Positions 44,558 to 52,730 of a stretch of DNA of 64,000 bases are shown here, piece by piece. Position 1 is the stretch's first letter; each line of letters begins with the position of its first letter. The stretch spans positions 1-64,000 of the forward strand of contig CAZYDH010000001.1 in the NCBI GenBank assembly GCA_964645915.1, given 5' to 3'. Source of the DNA: JACNKV01 sp964645915 (GTDB lineage: Bacteria > Fidelibacterota > Marinisomatia > Marinisomatales > JACNKV01). The notes under the pieces are model-generated. The model worked only from the letters and a program-made list of their open reading frames with translations, ran no database searches and had not been told where the DNA came from. A program made the translations under genes and the position numbers.

Positions 44558-45874
44558 ATGAATATTTTAATTATTGGGTCGGGTGCAAGAGAACATGCCA
44601 TTACTCGTGCCCTGGATCGTTCAAAAAAGGACAAATGCCTTTACTGCCTTGCAACAAACCTTAATCCGGGTATTGTTGAGCTTTGTGATGAAATATTGAT
44701 AGGAAATATTAATGATCCTGATTCGGTTGTGAATTATGCTCAAGAAATTGATGCAACTTTGGCTTTTATCGGGCCTGAAAACCCTTTAGCTGAAGGTGTG
44801 GCAGACGCCCTTTGGAACGTAGGCATAAAAACGATAGGTCCCAAAAAAGAACTCGCTAAAATTGAAACCTCTAAAGCGTTTACTCGGGATTTACAGAAAA
44901 AATATAATATTCCGGGAAAGCCCAAATACAAGACATTCAACTCATTAGATGGTGTAAAAGAATTCTTAAATGAACTAGACGAGAATTATGTAGTCAAATA
45001 TGATGGCTTAGCCGGCGGTAAAGGTGTAAAGGTGTCGGACGAACATCTACATTCTCACGACGAAGCTTTGACATATTGCGAAATGTTGGTTAACAAGGGG
45101 GGGGAGTTTGTTATCGAAGAAAAATTTGTGGGACAGGAATTTTCGCTTATGAGTTTTTGTGATGGCGACAACCTAAAACATATGCCGGCAGTACAAGACC
45201 ACAAAAGAGCTTTTGAAGGAGATACAGGTCCAAACACCGGAGGAATGGGAACATATTCAGACGCAGACCACTCTCTTCCTTTTTTATCAAACAAAGATAT
45301 TACAGAAGCTCATACGATTAATGAACTTACCGCGCGCACACTGAAAGAAGAATTTGGTGAAGGCTATAAAGGTGTTTTATATGGCGGTTTTATGGCAACA
45401 AAAAATGGAGTAAAGCTTATTGAGTACAATGCAAGGCTTGGTGACCCGGAAGCCATGAATGTGCTATCCGTTTTAACATCTGATTTTATTGAAATTTGCA
45501 ACGCTATTGCAGATGGCACACTTGATGTCACGGATGTGAGTTTTTCCAATAAAGCAACGGTGTGTAAATATGCGGTTCCTCAAGGATATCCGGATGACCC
45601 AATAAAAGGACAGCCCATAGATGTGTCCAAAATAAAAAACTCAGAGGGTCTTCATTATGCCTCTGTGGACATTAAAAATGGACAACTTGTAGAAGCAGGA
45701 AGCCGAACAGCAGCAATTGTTTGTATGGCGGACACTATTTCGGAAGCAGAGAAAAAGGCAGAGAAAGAAATCACATCCATTAAAGGACCGTTGTTTCATC
45801 GCAAGGATATCGGAACTGATGATCTTATCATAAAAAGAATAAAACATATGGCTGAGCTACGCGGCACACAATAA
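44558..45874 (+). CDS. purD: Phosphoribosylamine-glycine ligase (GAR synthetase)
   Basis: 438 residues, ATP-grasp enzyme: 'ILIIGSGAREHAI' at the start, 'FIGPENPLAEGVAD', 'VKYDGLAGGKGVKVSD' (ATP-binding loop), 'SFCDGDNLKHMPAVQDHKRAF', 'TGPNTGGMGTYS', and 'EYNARLGDPEAM'. It couples phosphoribosylamine to glycine. A GGGG-type ribosome site lies about ten bases before the ATG, after a 43-base gap from purF. Confidence 0.97.
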   Translation: MNILIIGSGAREHAITRALDRSKKDKCLYCLATNLNPGIVELCDEILIGNINDPDSVVNYAQEIDATLAFIGPENPLAEGVADALWNVGIKTIGPKKELAKIETSKAFTRDLQKKYNIPGKPKYKTFNSLDGVKEFLNELDENYVVKYDGLAGGKGVKVSDEHLHSHDEALTYCEMLVNKGGEFVIEEKFVGQEFSLMSFCDGDNLKHMPAVQDHKRAFEGDTGPNTGGMGTYSDADHSLPFLSNKDITEAHTINELTARTLKEEFGEGYKGVLYGGFMATKNGVKLIEYNARLGDPEAMNVLSVLTSDFIEICNAIADGTLDVTDVSFSNKATVCKYAVPQGYPDDPIKGQPIDVSKIKNSEGLHYASVDIKNGQLVEAGSRTAAIVCMADTISEAEKKAEKEITSIKGPLFHRKDIGTDDLIIKRIKHMAELRGTQ

Positions 45875-45917
45875 AGCTCGAAGAAACACAGCACAACAAC
45901 CAACATCTATTTTTTCC

Positions 45918-46511
45918 GTGAATACAAAAAACAAAAGAATTAAGCTTGGAATATTAGGTTCAACCAACGGAACAGATCTTCAGGCAATCCTCAATGCAAT
46001 TCATTTCGGGAAACTAAATGCTAACGTTGAGGTTGTCATTTCGAATCGGGAAAATGCATACATTTTAAAGAGAGCAGAGAACCACAAGGTGAAGGCAGTT
46101 TATATTTCTCATCGTGGAAAAACCAGGGAAGAATTTGACAGTGAAATCACTAGTGAATTAAAAAAATGTGGCGTAGAGCTGGTGCTGCTTATTGGATTTA
46201 TGCGCATACTATCTGCTGAATTTTGTCAATATTGGCAGGATAGATTATTAAACGTACATCCATCTCTGTTGCCAAAATATGCAGGCGGAATGGACACAAA
46301 TGTTCATGAAGAGGTTCTAAAAAACGGTGATTCAGAAACAGGATGTACAATTCATTTTGTAACAGACAAAGTGGACGGTGGTCCAATTTTGGTTCAAAAA
46401 CAATGTCCTGTAAACCCAGACGATACAGTGGAATCATTAAAAGCGAAGGTACAAAAATTAGAGGGCAGAGCTTTTATAGAAGCAATTAAACTAATTATCG
46501 ATGAAAGATAA
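45918..46511 (+). CDS. purN: Phosphoribosylglycinamide formyltransferase (folate-dependent)
   Basis: 197 residues from a GTG at 45918. The fold matches PurN: 'LGILGSTNGTDLQAIL' in place of the usual 'SGNGSNLQA', 'VVISNRENAYILKRAE', 'LVLLIGFMRIL', the catalytic 'VHPSLLPKYAGG' (His114), 'ETGCTIHFV' and 'VDGGPILVQK' with the catalytic Asp. It formylates GAR with 10-formyltetrahydrofolate. The first loop differs from the consensus, and the protein is somewhat shorter at the C-terminus. No ATG start fits better. Confidence 0.93.
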   Translation: MNTKNKRIKLGILGSTNGTDLQAILNAIHFGKLNANVEVVISNRENAYILKRAENHKVKAVYISHRGKTREEFDSEITSELKKCGVELVLLIGFMRILSAEFCQYWQDRLLNVHPSLLPKYAGGMDTNVHEEVLKNGDSETGCTIHFVTDKVDGGPILVQKQCPVNPDDTVESLKAKVQKLEGRAFIEAIKLIIDER

Positions 46512-46531
46512 AATTAAAACGACAAAATATT

Positions 46532-48085
46532 ATGATTGACAAACCGACAATAAATAAAAACCCGGTTAAGATTAAACGAGCCCTAATTTCTGTTTTTGAC
46601 AAAACAGGAGTCGTTGAGCTATCAAAAACACTAAACAAGTTGGGGGTAGAAATATTATCCTCTGGTGGTACGGCAAAAACATTGAGCGAAGCAAACATTC
46701 CGGTGATCGATGTTAGCGAATATACGCAATTTCCTGAAATGATGGACGGTCGAGTGAAAACAATCAATCCACTTGTAGAGGGCGGTATTCTCGGTTTGCG
46801 CGATAAGCACGAGAAGGATGCTAAAGAAAATAAGGTTAAATGGATCGATCTTGTTGTTTGCAATCTTTACCCTTTTTCTGAAACCATTTCTCGTGATGAT
46901 TGTGATATAGCGCTGGCTCTTGAAAATATTGATATCGGCGGACCGACAATGATTCGCTCAGCTGCTAAAAATGTAGGGTGGGCTTGCGCAGTTGTGGATC
47001 CAATGGATTATTCCACGGTTGCAGAGGAATTAAAATCAGGGAAGCTTTCATATGAAACTAGGAAAAGATTATCTGTAAAAGCTTTTGGACATACGGCGAA
47101 ATATGATTCTATTATTCATAATTATTTAAAGGATGATAACTTGTCGGACGATTTGGCGATCTCTTTTGAAAAACATTCAAAGATGCGCTATGGAGAGAAC
47201 CCACATCAATCCGCAGCGTCTTATAAAATTCCGGGAAATAATGAACCTAATATTTTAAATGCCATTATTCATCAAGGCAAGCAACTCTCATATAACAACC
47301 TAATGGACGCAGACAGCGCACTTGCTTGTGTTCGTGAGTTTGAAGTACCCGCCTGTGTTGTTGTTAAGCATGCAAACCCATGCGGTGCTGCCGTCGGCGA
47401 TAACTTGTTGGATGTATATCATCGTGCTTTCAATGCAGATTCTCTATCTGCTTTTGGTGGTATCGTTGCATTTAATAGAACTTGTACAAAAGAAATTGCT
47501 GAAGAAATCAGAAAAATATTTGTTGAAATCGTTTTAGCGCCGGATTTTGAGCCCGAAGCGTTAGAGATATTCAAAAAGAAAAAGAATTTACGCATTCTTG
47601 AAATTGGACGGTTTGAACGTCGTAGTCCAAAATTAGAATATCGATATATTGATGGTGGACTACTTGTACAGGACACAGATACTAAAATACTGATGCCGGA
47701 TGATTTAACGACAGTAACAAAAGTCAGCCCATCCAAGCAGGATGTTGAAACAGCATTATTTGCATGGAAGGTTCTCCGTCATGCAAAATCAAATGGGATT
47801 TTAATCGCAAAAAACAATACGACGGTTGGTTTAGGTGCGGGTCAAGTTAGTCGGGTAGATGCCGTGCACATGGCGCTGAGAAAAGGTGGAGATAATGTAG
47901 CTGGTGGAGTATTAGCGTCCGATGCCTTTTTCCCTTTCAGAGACAGCATTGATGCGATTAGCGATAAAGGAATCACAACGATTCTTCAGCCGGGAGGATC
48001 TATTAGAGACCAAGAAGTTATTGATGCCTGTAATGAATATAAAATAGCAATGCTTTTTACAGGAATCCGATGCTTTAAACACTGA
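46532..48085 (+). CDS. purH: Bifunctional AICAR formyltransferase / IMP cyclohydrolase
   Basis: 517 residues, standard length. The N-terminal cyclohydrolase (to about 200) has 'ALISVFDKTGVVELSKTL', 'LSSGGTAKTL', 'MMDGRVKTINPLVEGGIL' and 'DIGGPTMIRSAAKN'. The C-terminal formyltransferase has 'MRYGENPHQSAA', 'NLMDADSALACVREF', 'VVVKHANPCGAA' (catalytic Lys-His), 'SAFGGIVAFNR' and 'LGAGQVSRVDAV'. It performs the last two steps to IMP and ends the purine cluster. Its last 11 bases overlap the convergent phosphodiesterase gene; no terminator hairpin is visible there. Confidence 0.97.
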   Translation: MIDKPTINKNPVKIKRALISVFDKTGVVELSKTLNKLGVEILSSGGTAKTLSEANIPVIDVSEYTQFPEMMDGRVKTINPLVEGGILGLRDKHEKDAKENKVKWIDLVVCNLYPFSETISRDDCDIALALENIDIGGPTMIRSAAKNVGWACAVVDPMDYSTVAEELKSGKLSYETRKRLSVKAFGHTAKYDSIIHNYLKDDNLSDDLAISFEKHSKMRYGENPHQSAASYKIPGNNEPNILNAIIHQGKQLSYNNLMDADSALACVREFEVPACVVVKHANPCGAAVGDNLLDVYHRAFNADSLSAFGGIVAFNRTCTKEIAEEIRKIFVEIVLAPDFEPEALEIFKKKKNLRILEIGRFERRSPKLEYRYIDGGLLVQDTDTKILMPDDLTTVTKVSPSKQDVETALFAWKVLRHAKSNGILIAKNNTTVGLGAGQVSRVDAVHMALRKGGDNVAGGVLASDAFFPFRDSIDAISDKGITTILQPGGSIRDQEVIDACNEYKIAMLFTGIRCFKH

Positions 48086-48875
48086 TATAGCTTGGATAAT
48101 CAGTAATTATCCCGGACACTCCTTGTTTGACCAATCTGCGTATTGCGGGCTTAGTATTGACCGTCCACACATTTACAGCCAGCCCCTTCTTTTTGGCAAA
48201 AGAGACTAGATCTTCATCTACAAACTCGGCAGTAGGGTGTAGGCAATCGGGATGTGCCCAGTACATACACCACTTTAAATGAATATTTTCTTTATCTATA
48301 ATAAACCCTGTTGGTATATCTTTTTTTAGAAACTTTACAATCCCCACAATGATCGGATTAAAGCTAGAAACGATCACGGGCTGTTTTATTTTTCCGGATT
48401 TAATCAAATGAACAACAGCGCGAGCCGTTCTGTGGTCAAACATTTTATCGGTTTTAATTTCTATATTGATGCGAAAATCTTCCGGGAGGGCTTTTGATGC
48501 TTCTTCCAAAAGATAAAGTCGATCCGTTTGGTTGGGGTGGCTTCGCACACCCGCTCGAACGAACTCAAGGTTTTCCCAGGTTGATTCAGTAATAAATCCC
48601 GAACCGTCTGTTTCTCTTTCCAAATCAATATTATGAGAACAAACAACTTTTCCGTCTCGCGTACTCACAACGTCGATTTCTACACCTTTAAAACCGGCAT
48701 CAAGCGCTGCAAGGTATGAAGACAAGGTGTTTTCAGGGGCCTCGTGTAGTGAACCGCGATGCCCCAAAAACATAGGAGTGCACAGATAAAAATCCTTTGG
48801 AAAAACCGGTCGCCAAGAATAATAGATCAAAGCGACAAACACCACCACACCAGTCAAAATGAAAAGAACGACCAT
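48075..48875 (-). CDS. Glycerophosphodiester phosphodiesterase
   Basis: 266 residues with an N-terminal membrane helix or signal (about 2-20). The GDPD motifs are present: 'LGHRGSLHEAPENTLSSYLAALDAGFKGVEIDVVSTRDGKVVCSHN', with His-Arg, Glu and Asp metal/catalytic residues and the second His; then 'INIEIKTD' and 'VNVWTVN'. It hydrolyses deacylated phospholipids to glycerol-3-phosphate and alcohol, probably facing the periplasm. It lies seven bases downstream of the penicillin acylase family gene and is likely cotranscribed with it. An HPTAEF insert near the C-terminus is family-like. Confidence 0.92.
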   Translation of the reverse strand: MVVLFILTGVVVFVALIYYSWRPVFPKDFYLCTPMFLGHRGSLHEAPENTLSSYLAALDAGFKGVEIDVVSTRDGKVVCSHNIDLERETDGSGFITESTWENLEFVRAGVRSHPNQTDRLYLLEEASKALPEDFRINIEIKTDKMFDHRTARAVVHLIKSGKIKQPVIVSSFNPIIVGIVKFLKKDIPTGFIIDKENIHLKWCMYWAHPDCLHPTAEFVDEDLVSFAKKKGLAVNVWTVNTKPAIRRLVKQGVSGIITDYPSYISV

Positions 48876-48882
48876 TTTAATT

Positions 48883-51294
48883 TTATTTAGGAGTGATGGT
48901 TAAATGTTGGAATAGATTGCTATTTCTGATAAAGGTTTCATCAAACCAGGTGGTTCTATACTCTCCCTGATTATACATAGTTGCTTGATCGTCATAGTAA
49001 GGAGAATTATGCAACCCGGATTGTCCGGTTGGTAAAATAAACTGGGTTTCGTTTAAATTGTTGAAATCAACAATTCTTCTCATTGAAGCCCCGGCAGTTT
49101 GTTTATATGGTTGTCTATAACTGTACCCACCTGCTCGAACCGTTCGGGAAGAACCTCCGGACTCAAATGGACCTACATTAAACCCAAACAGCCAGTCCAG
49201 TATTTTTATTTTACCCATAGAATGAGGATGTGTTATTGTATGCAGTTTTCCCCACGCCCACACTGATGGATCATAGCCAAGCTTACCCTCGATTTCATTT
49301 ATTGCATCTACCAAGGATTGTCGAAGGATCATGTCGCGTGTTTCAACGATGTCTTTTGTGCGAATATCGTCGATCCAAGTTGATGTTCCTTCAAAAAATA
49401 TTTTTCTTAAACTCCGCATATTTAGATAACGAACACCAATAAACGCATCTAAAAACGATGACCCAAGTAATGCCAATTCATCACCGAATATATTTCGTAC
49501 AATCTGAAGAGTGAACGCCTGAAAGACCATCGCTTCAGCAGAATTTGCTTTTTCATTTCCATCCCAATCAGAGAGCATCGAAAACACTTTTTTAAGATTC
49601 CCTTCTTCTTCACCTGTTTCTAAAGACAAGACAAGCGGTAACATCGTTTGATTAAACGGAGAAACCAAATCAAGCTGAATGGATTTCATATCTTCAACCG
49701 TGGCTTTATCGATTTCTGAAAGTCTCTGATTAATTCGTTGAATGCGGCTCGGATCAGCCCAAAGATTTGAAATGTAATAAGGGAACTCATCTCCGATCGT
49801 TTTGTTGTTTGCTGTAGCAATAACACCTGATTTTGGATTATAGGTATAGGGCATCTCACCAAACGGAACCCATCCCTTCCAATCATATTCTGGATCATGG
49901 CCGGGTCTTGGAACCAACATTCCACCATTTTTTCGGATAGGGATTTGCACAGCAGGTCTCCACCCAATATTACCTTCGGTATCTGCATAAACCATATTTT
50001 GACCCGGAGCACAAAATTTAGAAATAGCTGAGGAAAAATCTCGCCAATTCTGTATAAGATTAAGATGAATAATGGATTCAATATCTTTTGATGTTTTGTG
50101 TCCTGTCCAGCTCATAGATAGCACATTTCCTGAGTTTTTCAAAAGAGGATGGATATCACTAATCACAGGTCCGTGAATAGTTTTTCTAACGATTATGGTT
50201 GTGTCTCTTCCGGCTTTCAATGGAATTGTTTCATGGATAATTTCCATTTCTTTCCAGCTGTCACCATGCAAATATAGATTAGAATTTTTTTCATGAATTG
50301 TTTCAACAAAGAAATCAATATCGTCTGTCATAACATTCGTGAATCCCCACGCGCAATTTTCATTTTGACCAATTACAGGTAAAGGAATTCCGGCAAGATA
50401 TACACCGCTTACATTAAATCGACCGCCCTTAAGGTGCATTTCGTACCATTTGGCAGGTTGAGTAAATTCTAAGTGTGGGTCATTCGCAAGTAGGGGTTTT
50501 CCGGAATAAGTTTTGTTTCCGGAAAGAACCCAATTATTAGACCCAAAGTCTGGACTGCTATTTCCCAATAAGGTTCGTATAGTCATTTCTTCATCCCAAA
50601 CAGCAGAAAAAACCTGCTGATAAAAATCATCCTGATTGGTTTCTGCAATGGTAGGAAGGTAATTGGTGTCATCAGGAAGAAGCTCAAGAAGTTTCTTTTT
50701 TCCAAAGTATTCAAGGATTGCACCGTAAACAATTTCGGGTTTCCATGAAGATTCAAGCTCATGAGCCATTAAGCGTTCATAACCCGCAACATCTTCCGGT
50801 CTCCATTTTATCGGTTTAACGCCGAGAATTTTGAATTCAACAGGGAGATCAGTTCCCAAGTCTTCGATACAGGCGTTAATTCCATTACAAAATGAAATCA
50901 AAATTTGTTTATCTTCAGGGGACATAACCGAATAGAGTTTGCTGGCCATCTCCGGGATTCTCCATGTTCGTAAATATATATCACTTCTAATCAGGTCATC
51001 TCCATAAAGCAAAGCGAGCTCACCTCGAACGGCTGCTGCTGCAGAAGTCATTTGGAAGAGCCGCTCTCTTGCTGCAATATATCCGGCAGTGTAAAAAAGA
51101 TCACTTTCGTTTTTTGCAAAAATATGTGGCGCTCCATGTGGATCGGTAAAAACATCAACAGTGTCTTGTATTCCATTCAGACTAAGTGTGCCATCATACA
51201 CGGGAAGAGAATGATAAAAATAGAGTTTCCCAATGAAAACAAGACCAATGATAGCGAACCCCCCGAGGGATAAAAACAATTTCTTTTTTGTCAT
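48883..51294 (-). CDS. Penicillin acylase family (Ntn hydrolase) protein
   Basis: 803 residues with an N-terminal hydrophobic signal (about 5-27). The likely precursor cleaves itself before Ser252 in 'FGSNNWVLSG', which would become the N-terminal nucleophile of the beta chain. The alpha part has the conserved 'DPHGAPHIFAKNESDLFYTAGYIAARERLFQM'; the beta part has 'ANDPHLEFTQPAKWYEMHL' (Ca or substrate site) and 'WGFTNVMTDDIDFF'. Members hydrolyse amide bonds of beta-lactams, acyl-homoserine lactones or acylated amino compounds; the natural substrate here is unknown. Good AAGGAGG site upstream. Probable operon with the phosphodiesterase. Confidence 0.92.
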   Translation of the reverse strand: MTKKKLFLSLGGFAIIGLVFIGKLYFYHSLPVYDGTLSLNGIQDTVDVFTDPHGAPHIFAKNESDLFYTAGYIAARERLFQMTSAAAAVRGELALLYGDDLIRSDIYLRTWRIPEMASKLYSVMSPEDKQILISFCNGINACIEDLGTDLPVEFKILGVKPIKWRPEDVAGYERLMAHELESSWKPEIVYGAILEYFGKKKLLELLPDDTNYLPTIAETNQDDFYQQVFSAVWDEEMTIRTLLGNSSPDFGSNNWVLSGNKTYSGKPLLANDPHLEFTQPAKWYEMHLKGGRFNVSGVYLAGIPLPVIGQNENCAWGFTNVMTDDIDFFVETIHEKNSNLYLHGDSWKEMEIIHETIPLKAGRDTTIIVRKTIHGPVISDIHPLLKNSGNVLSMSWTGHKTSKDIESIIHLNLIQNWRDFSSAISKFCAPGQNMVYADTEGNIGWRPAVQIPIRKNGGMLVPRPGHDPEYDWKGWVPFGEMPYTYNPKSGVIATANNKTIGDEFPYYISNLWADPSRIQRINQRLSEIDKATVEDMKSIQLDLVSPFNQTMLPLVLSLETGEEEGNLKKVFSMLSDWDGNEKANSAEAMVFQAFTLQIVRNIFGDELALLGSSFLDAFIGVRYLNMRSLRKIFFEGTSTWIDDIRTKDIVETRDMILRQSLVDAINEIEGKLGYDPSVWAWGKLHTITHPHSMGKIKILDWLFGFNVGPFESGGSSRTVRAGGYSYRQPYKQTAGASMRRIVDFNNLNETQFILPTGQSGLHNSPYYDDQATMYNQGEYRTTWFDETFIRNSNLFQHLTITPK

Positions 51295-51382
51295 TTTTTC
51301 CTCCTTGGAGAAAAAGCGTTTACAAAATTAACTTTCAGGCTGTTTTTATGTTGCTGGATAAGGTTTTCAGCAAACCATATGC

Positions 51383-52192
51383 ATGAACAAGCCGAATACG
51401 ATTAGAAGTAAGTTAGGGAATTTTCCAGCACCAAAGCAACATGGGGCTTGGGCAATGTTTATTGTTCCCTCTTTATTAGCCATTGCCGCCTTGAAAGCAT
51501 CTGTTGTTTCGTCCGGTATCGTGTTGTGTGGATTTATATTGGTTTTCTTATCTTATCAACCAACAATCGACTTTTTACGACGTTTTAAAAATAGAAACAT
51601 TATTGATACATCTTCTCTGGTTTGGTCTGCACTTTTGGGCTTTACAGGTTCGGTTGTTTTGGTAGCCTACGCAACAGGAAGTGTACAATGGCAGATACTT
51701 TTATTTGGTGGGTTAGTCATAGGCGCTTTAAATGTCCACCTGTGGTTAACGATAAAAAAAGAACATATGTCCATTTTTGGAGAACTGTTCGGGATTGCAG
51801 GATTAACTGCGTCGGGTCCGATTATGTATATATACTTAGCCGGCCCTATAGATATAAATGGGTGGTTAATATGGTGTGTTTCTTTTTTATATTTCGGTGG
51901 AAGCGTGTTCTATGTTAAGTATGTTCTTAGACCAACAAAAAGGAATAAAAAAGAAAACGGTCAGCTAATCGGCTATATTGCGTTTGCCTTTATGGTTTTG
52001 AACTTAATTACGATTTTTACCGAAGTGCAATTTTGGATATTTGCTGCTTTTATCCCCTATTGGATAAAATCGATTCGTATCATCTTATTTTCAGAGGGTA
52101 ACACTAGACTAAAACCCTCAAAAGTCGGAATAAAAGAGATTATGCATTCGATATATTTTTTATGTGTTACAAGTGCAGTATTTTTGCTGTAA
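51383..52192 (+). CDS. YwiC-like integral membrane protein
   Basis: 269 residues with eight or so membrane segments. The N-terminal 'PKQHGAWAMFIVPSLLAI' is the signature of the YwiC-like family, and 'FLRRFKNRNI' matches the first cytoplasmic loop. The family is uncharacterised; the 'HGAW' motif after the soluble N-terminus resembles a UbiA-like site but without a full set of Asp-rich motifs. Stands alone, divergent from the penicillin acylase gene. Confidence 0.8.
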   Translation: MNKPNTIRSKLGNFPAPKQHGAWAMFIVPSLLAIAALKASVVSSGIVLCGFILVFLSYQPTIDFLRRFKNRNIIDTSSLVWSALLGFTGSVVLVAYATGSVQWQILLFGGLVIGALNVHLWLTIKKEHMSIFGELFGIAGLTASGPIMYIYLAGPIDINGWLIWCVSFLYFGGSVFYVKYVLRPTKRNKKENGQLIGYIAFAFMVLNLITIFTEVQFWIFAAFIPYWIKSIRIILFSEGNTRLKPSKVGIKEIMHSIYFLCVTSAVFLL

Positions 52193-52265
52193 ACACCAGA
52201 CCAAATCCACCACAAAATTAAGGTATTAATTTATTAACATTTGAAGTTTGTTGTTGTGATGAACA

Positions 52266-52724
52266 TCACTGTTTTACAGCATATTGATATTGAAAAATAC
52301 CTAATTTTGGGTTTACATCGATTTTTTTAATAAAAGCAACATCCGGTGGGGTTTTTAAATCACCAAACAATTTGATGCCACGACCAAATATTAACGGATG
52401 AATCGTTATATAAAGATGAGTAAGATACGGAGCAAACAGTTCGTTGGTTTTACCACCACCAATTACAAAACACGTTTCATTGGTGATTTTTGAAAGAACA
52501 TCTTTTGGTGTGTCGTGCTTGCCAACTACGATCGTTTCACGATTCTCTAAATCCTTTGGTAGGGTTTTATAGGTGTTGTATCCCATGATTACGGGATGCC
52601 CTAGCGTTTGTTTTTTAAAAAGTGGTAGATCTTTTGACCACGTTATGACCTCCTGAGAATGCCGTGCAATATATCCGTCCACGGTTACGGCGGCGATAAG
52701 TATAATGTTCACAACACAAACCAT
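52266..52724 (-). CDS. Dihydrofolate reductase
   Basis: 152 residues. The DHFR fold is visible: 'IILIAAVTVDGYIAR', then 'TWSKDLPLFKKQTLGHPVIMGYNTYKTL' with the catalytic Asp and the NADPH-binding 'PVIMG..T', and 'CFVIGGGKTNELF'. The 'PLIFGRGIKLF' near the end is RibD/DHFR-like. It would regenerate tetrahydrofolate, the cofactor of PurN and PurH in the purine cluster. The start could instead be the GTG four codons downstream. It begins six bases from the protease gene's end, on the same strand, so the two are probably one transcript. Confidence 0.85.
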   Translation of the reverse strand: MVCVVNIILIAAVTVDGYIARHSQEVITWSKDLPLFKKQTLGHPVIMGYNTYKTLPKDLENRETIVVGKHDTPKDVLSKITNETCFVIGGGKTNELFAPYLTHLYITIHPLIFGRGIKLFGDLKTPPDVAFIKKIDVNPKLGIFQYQYAVKQ

Positions 52725-52730
52725 AGGTTT

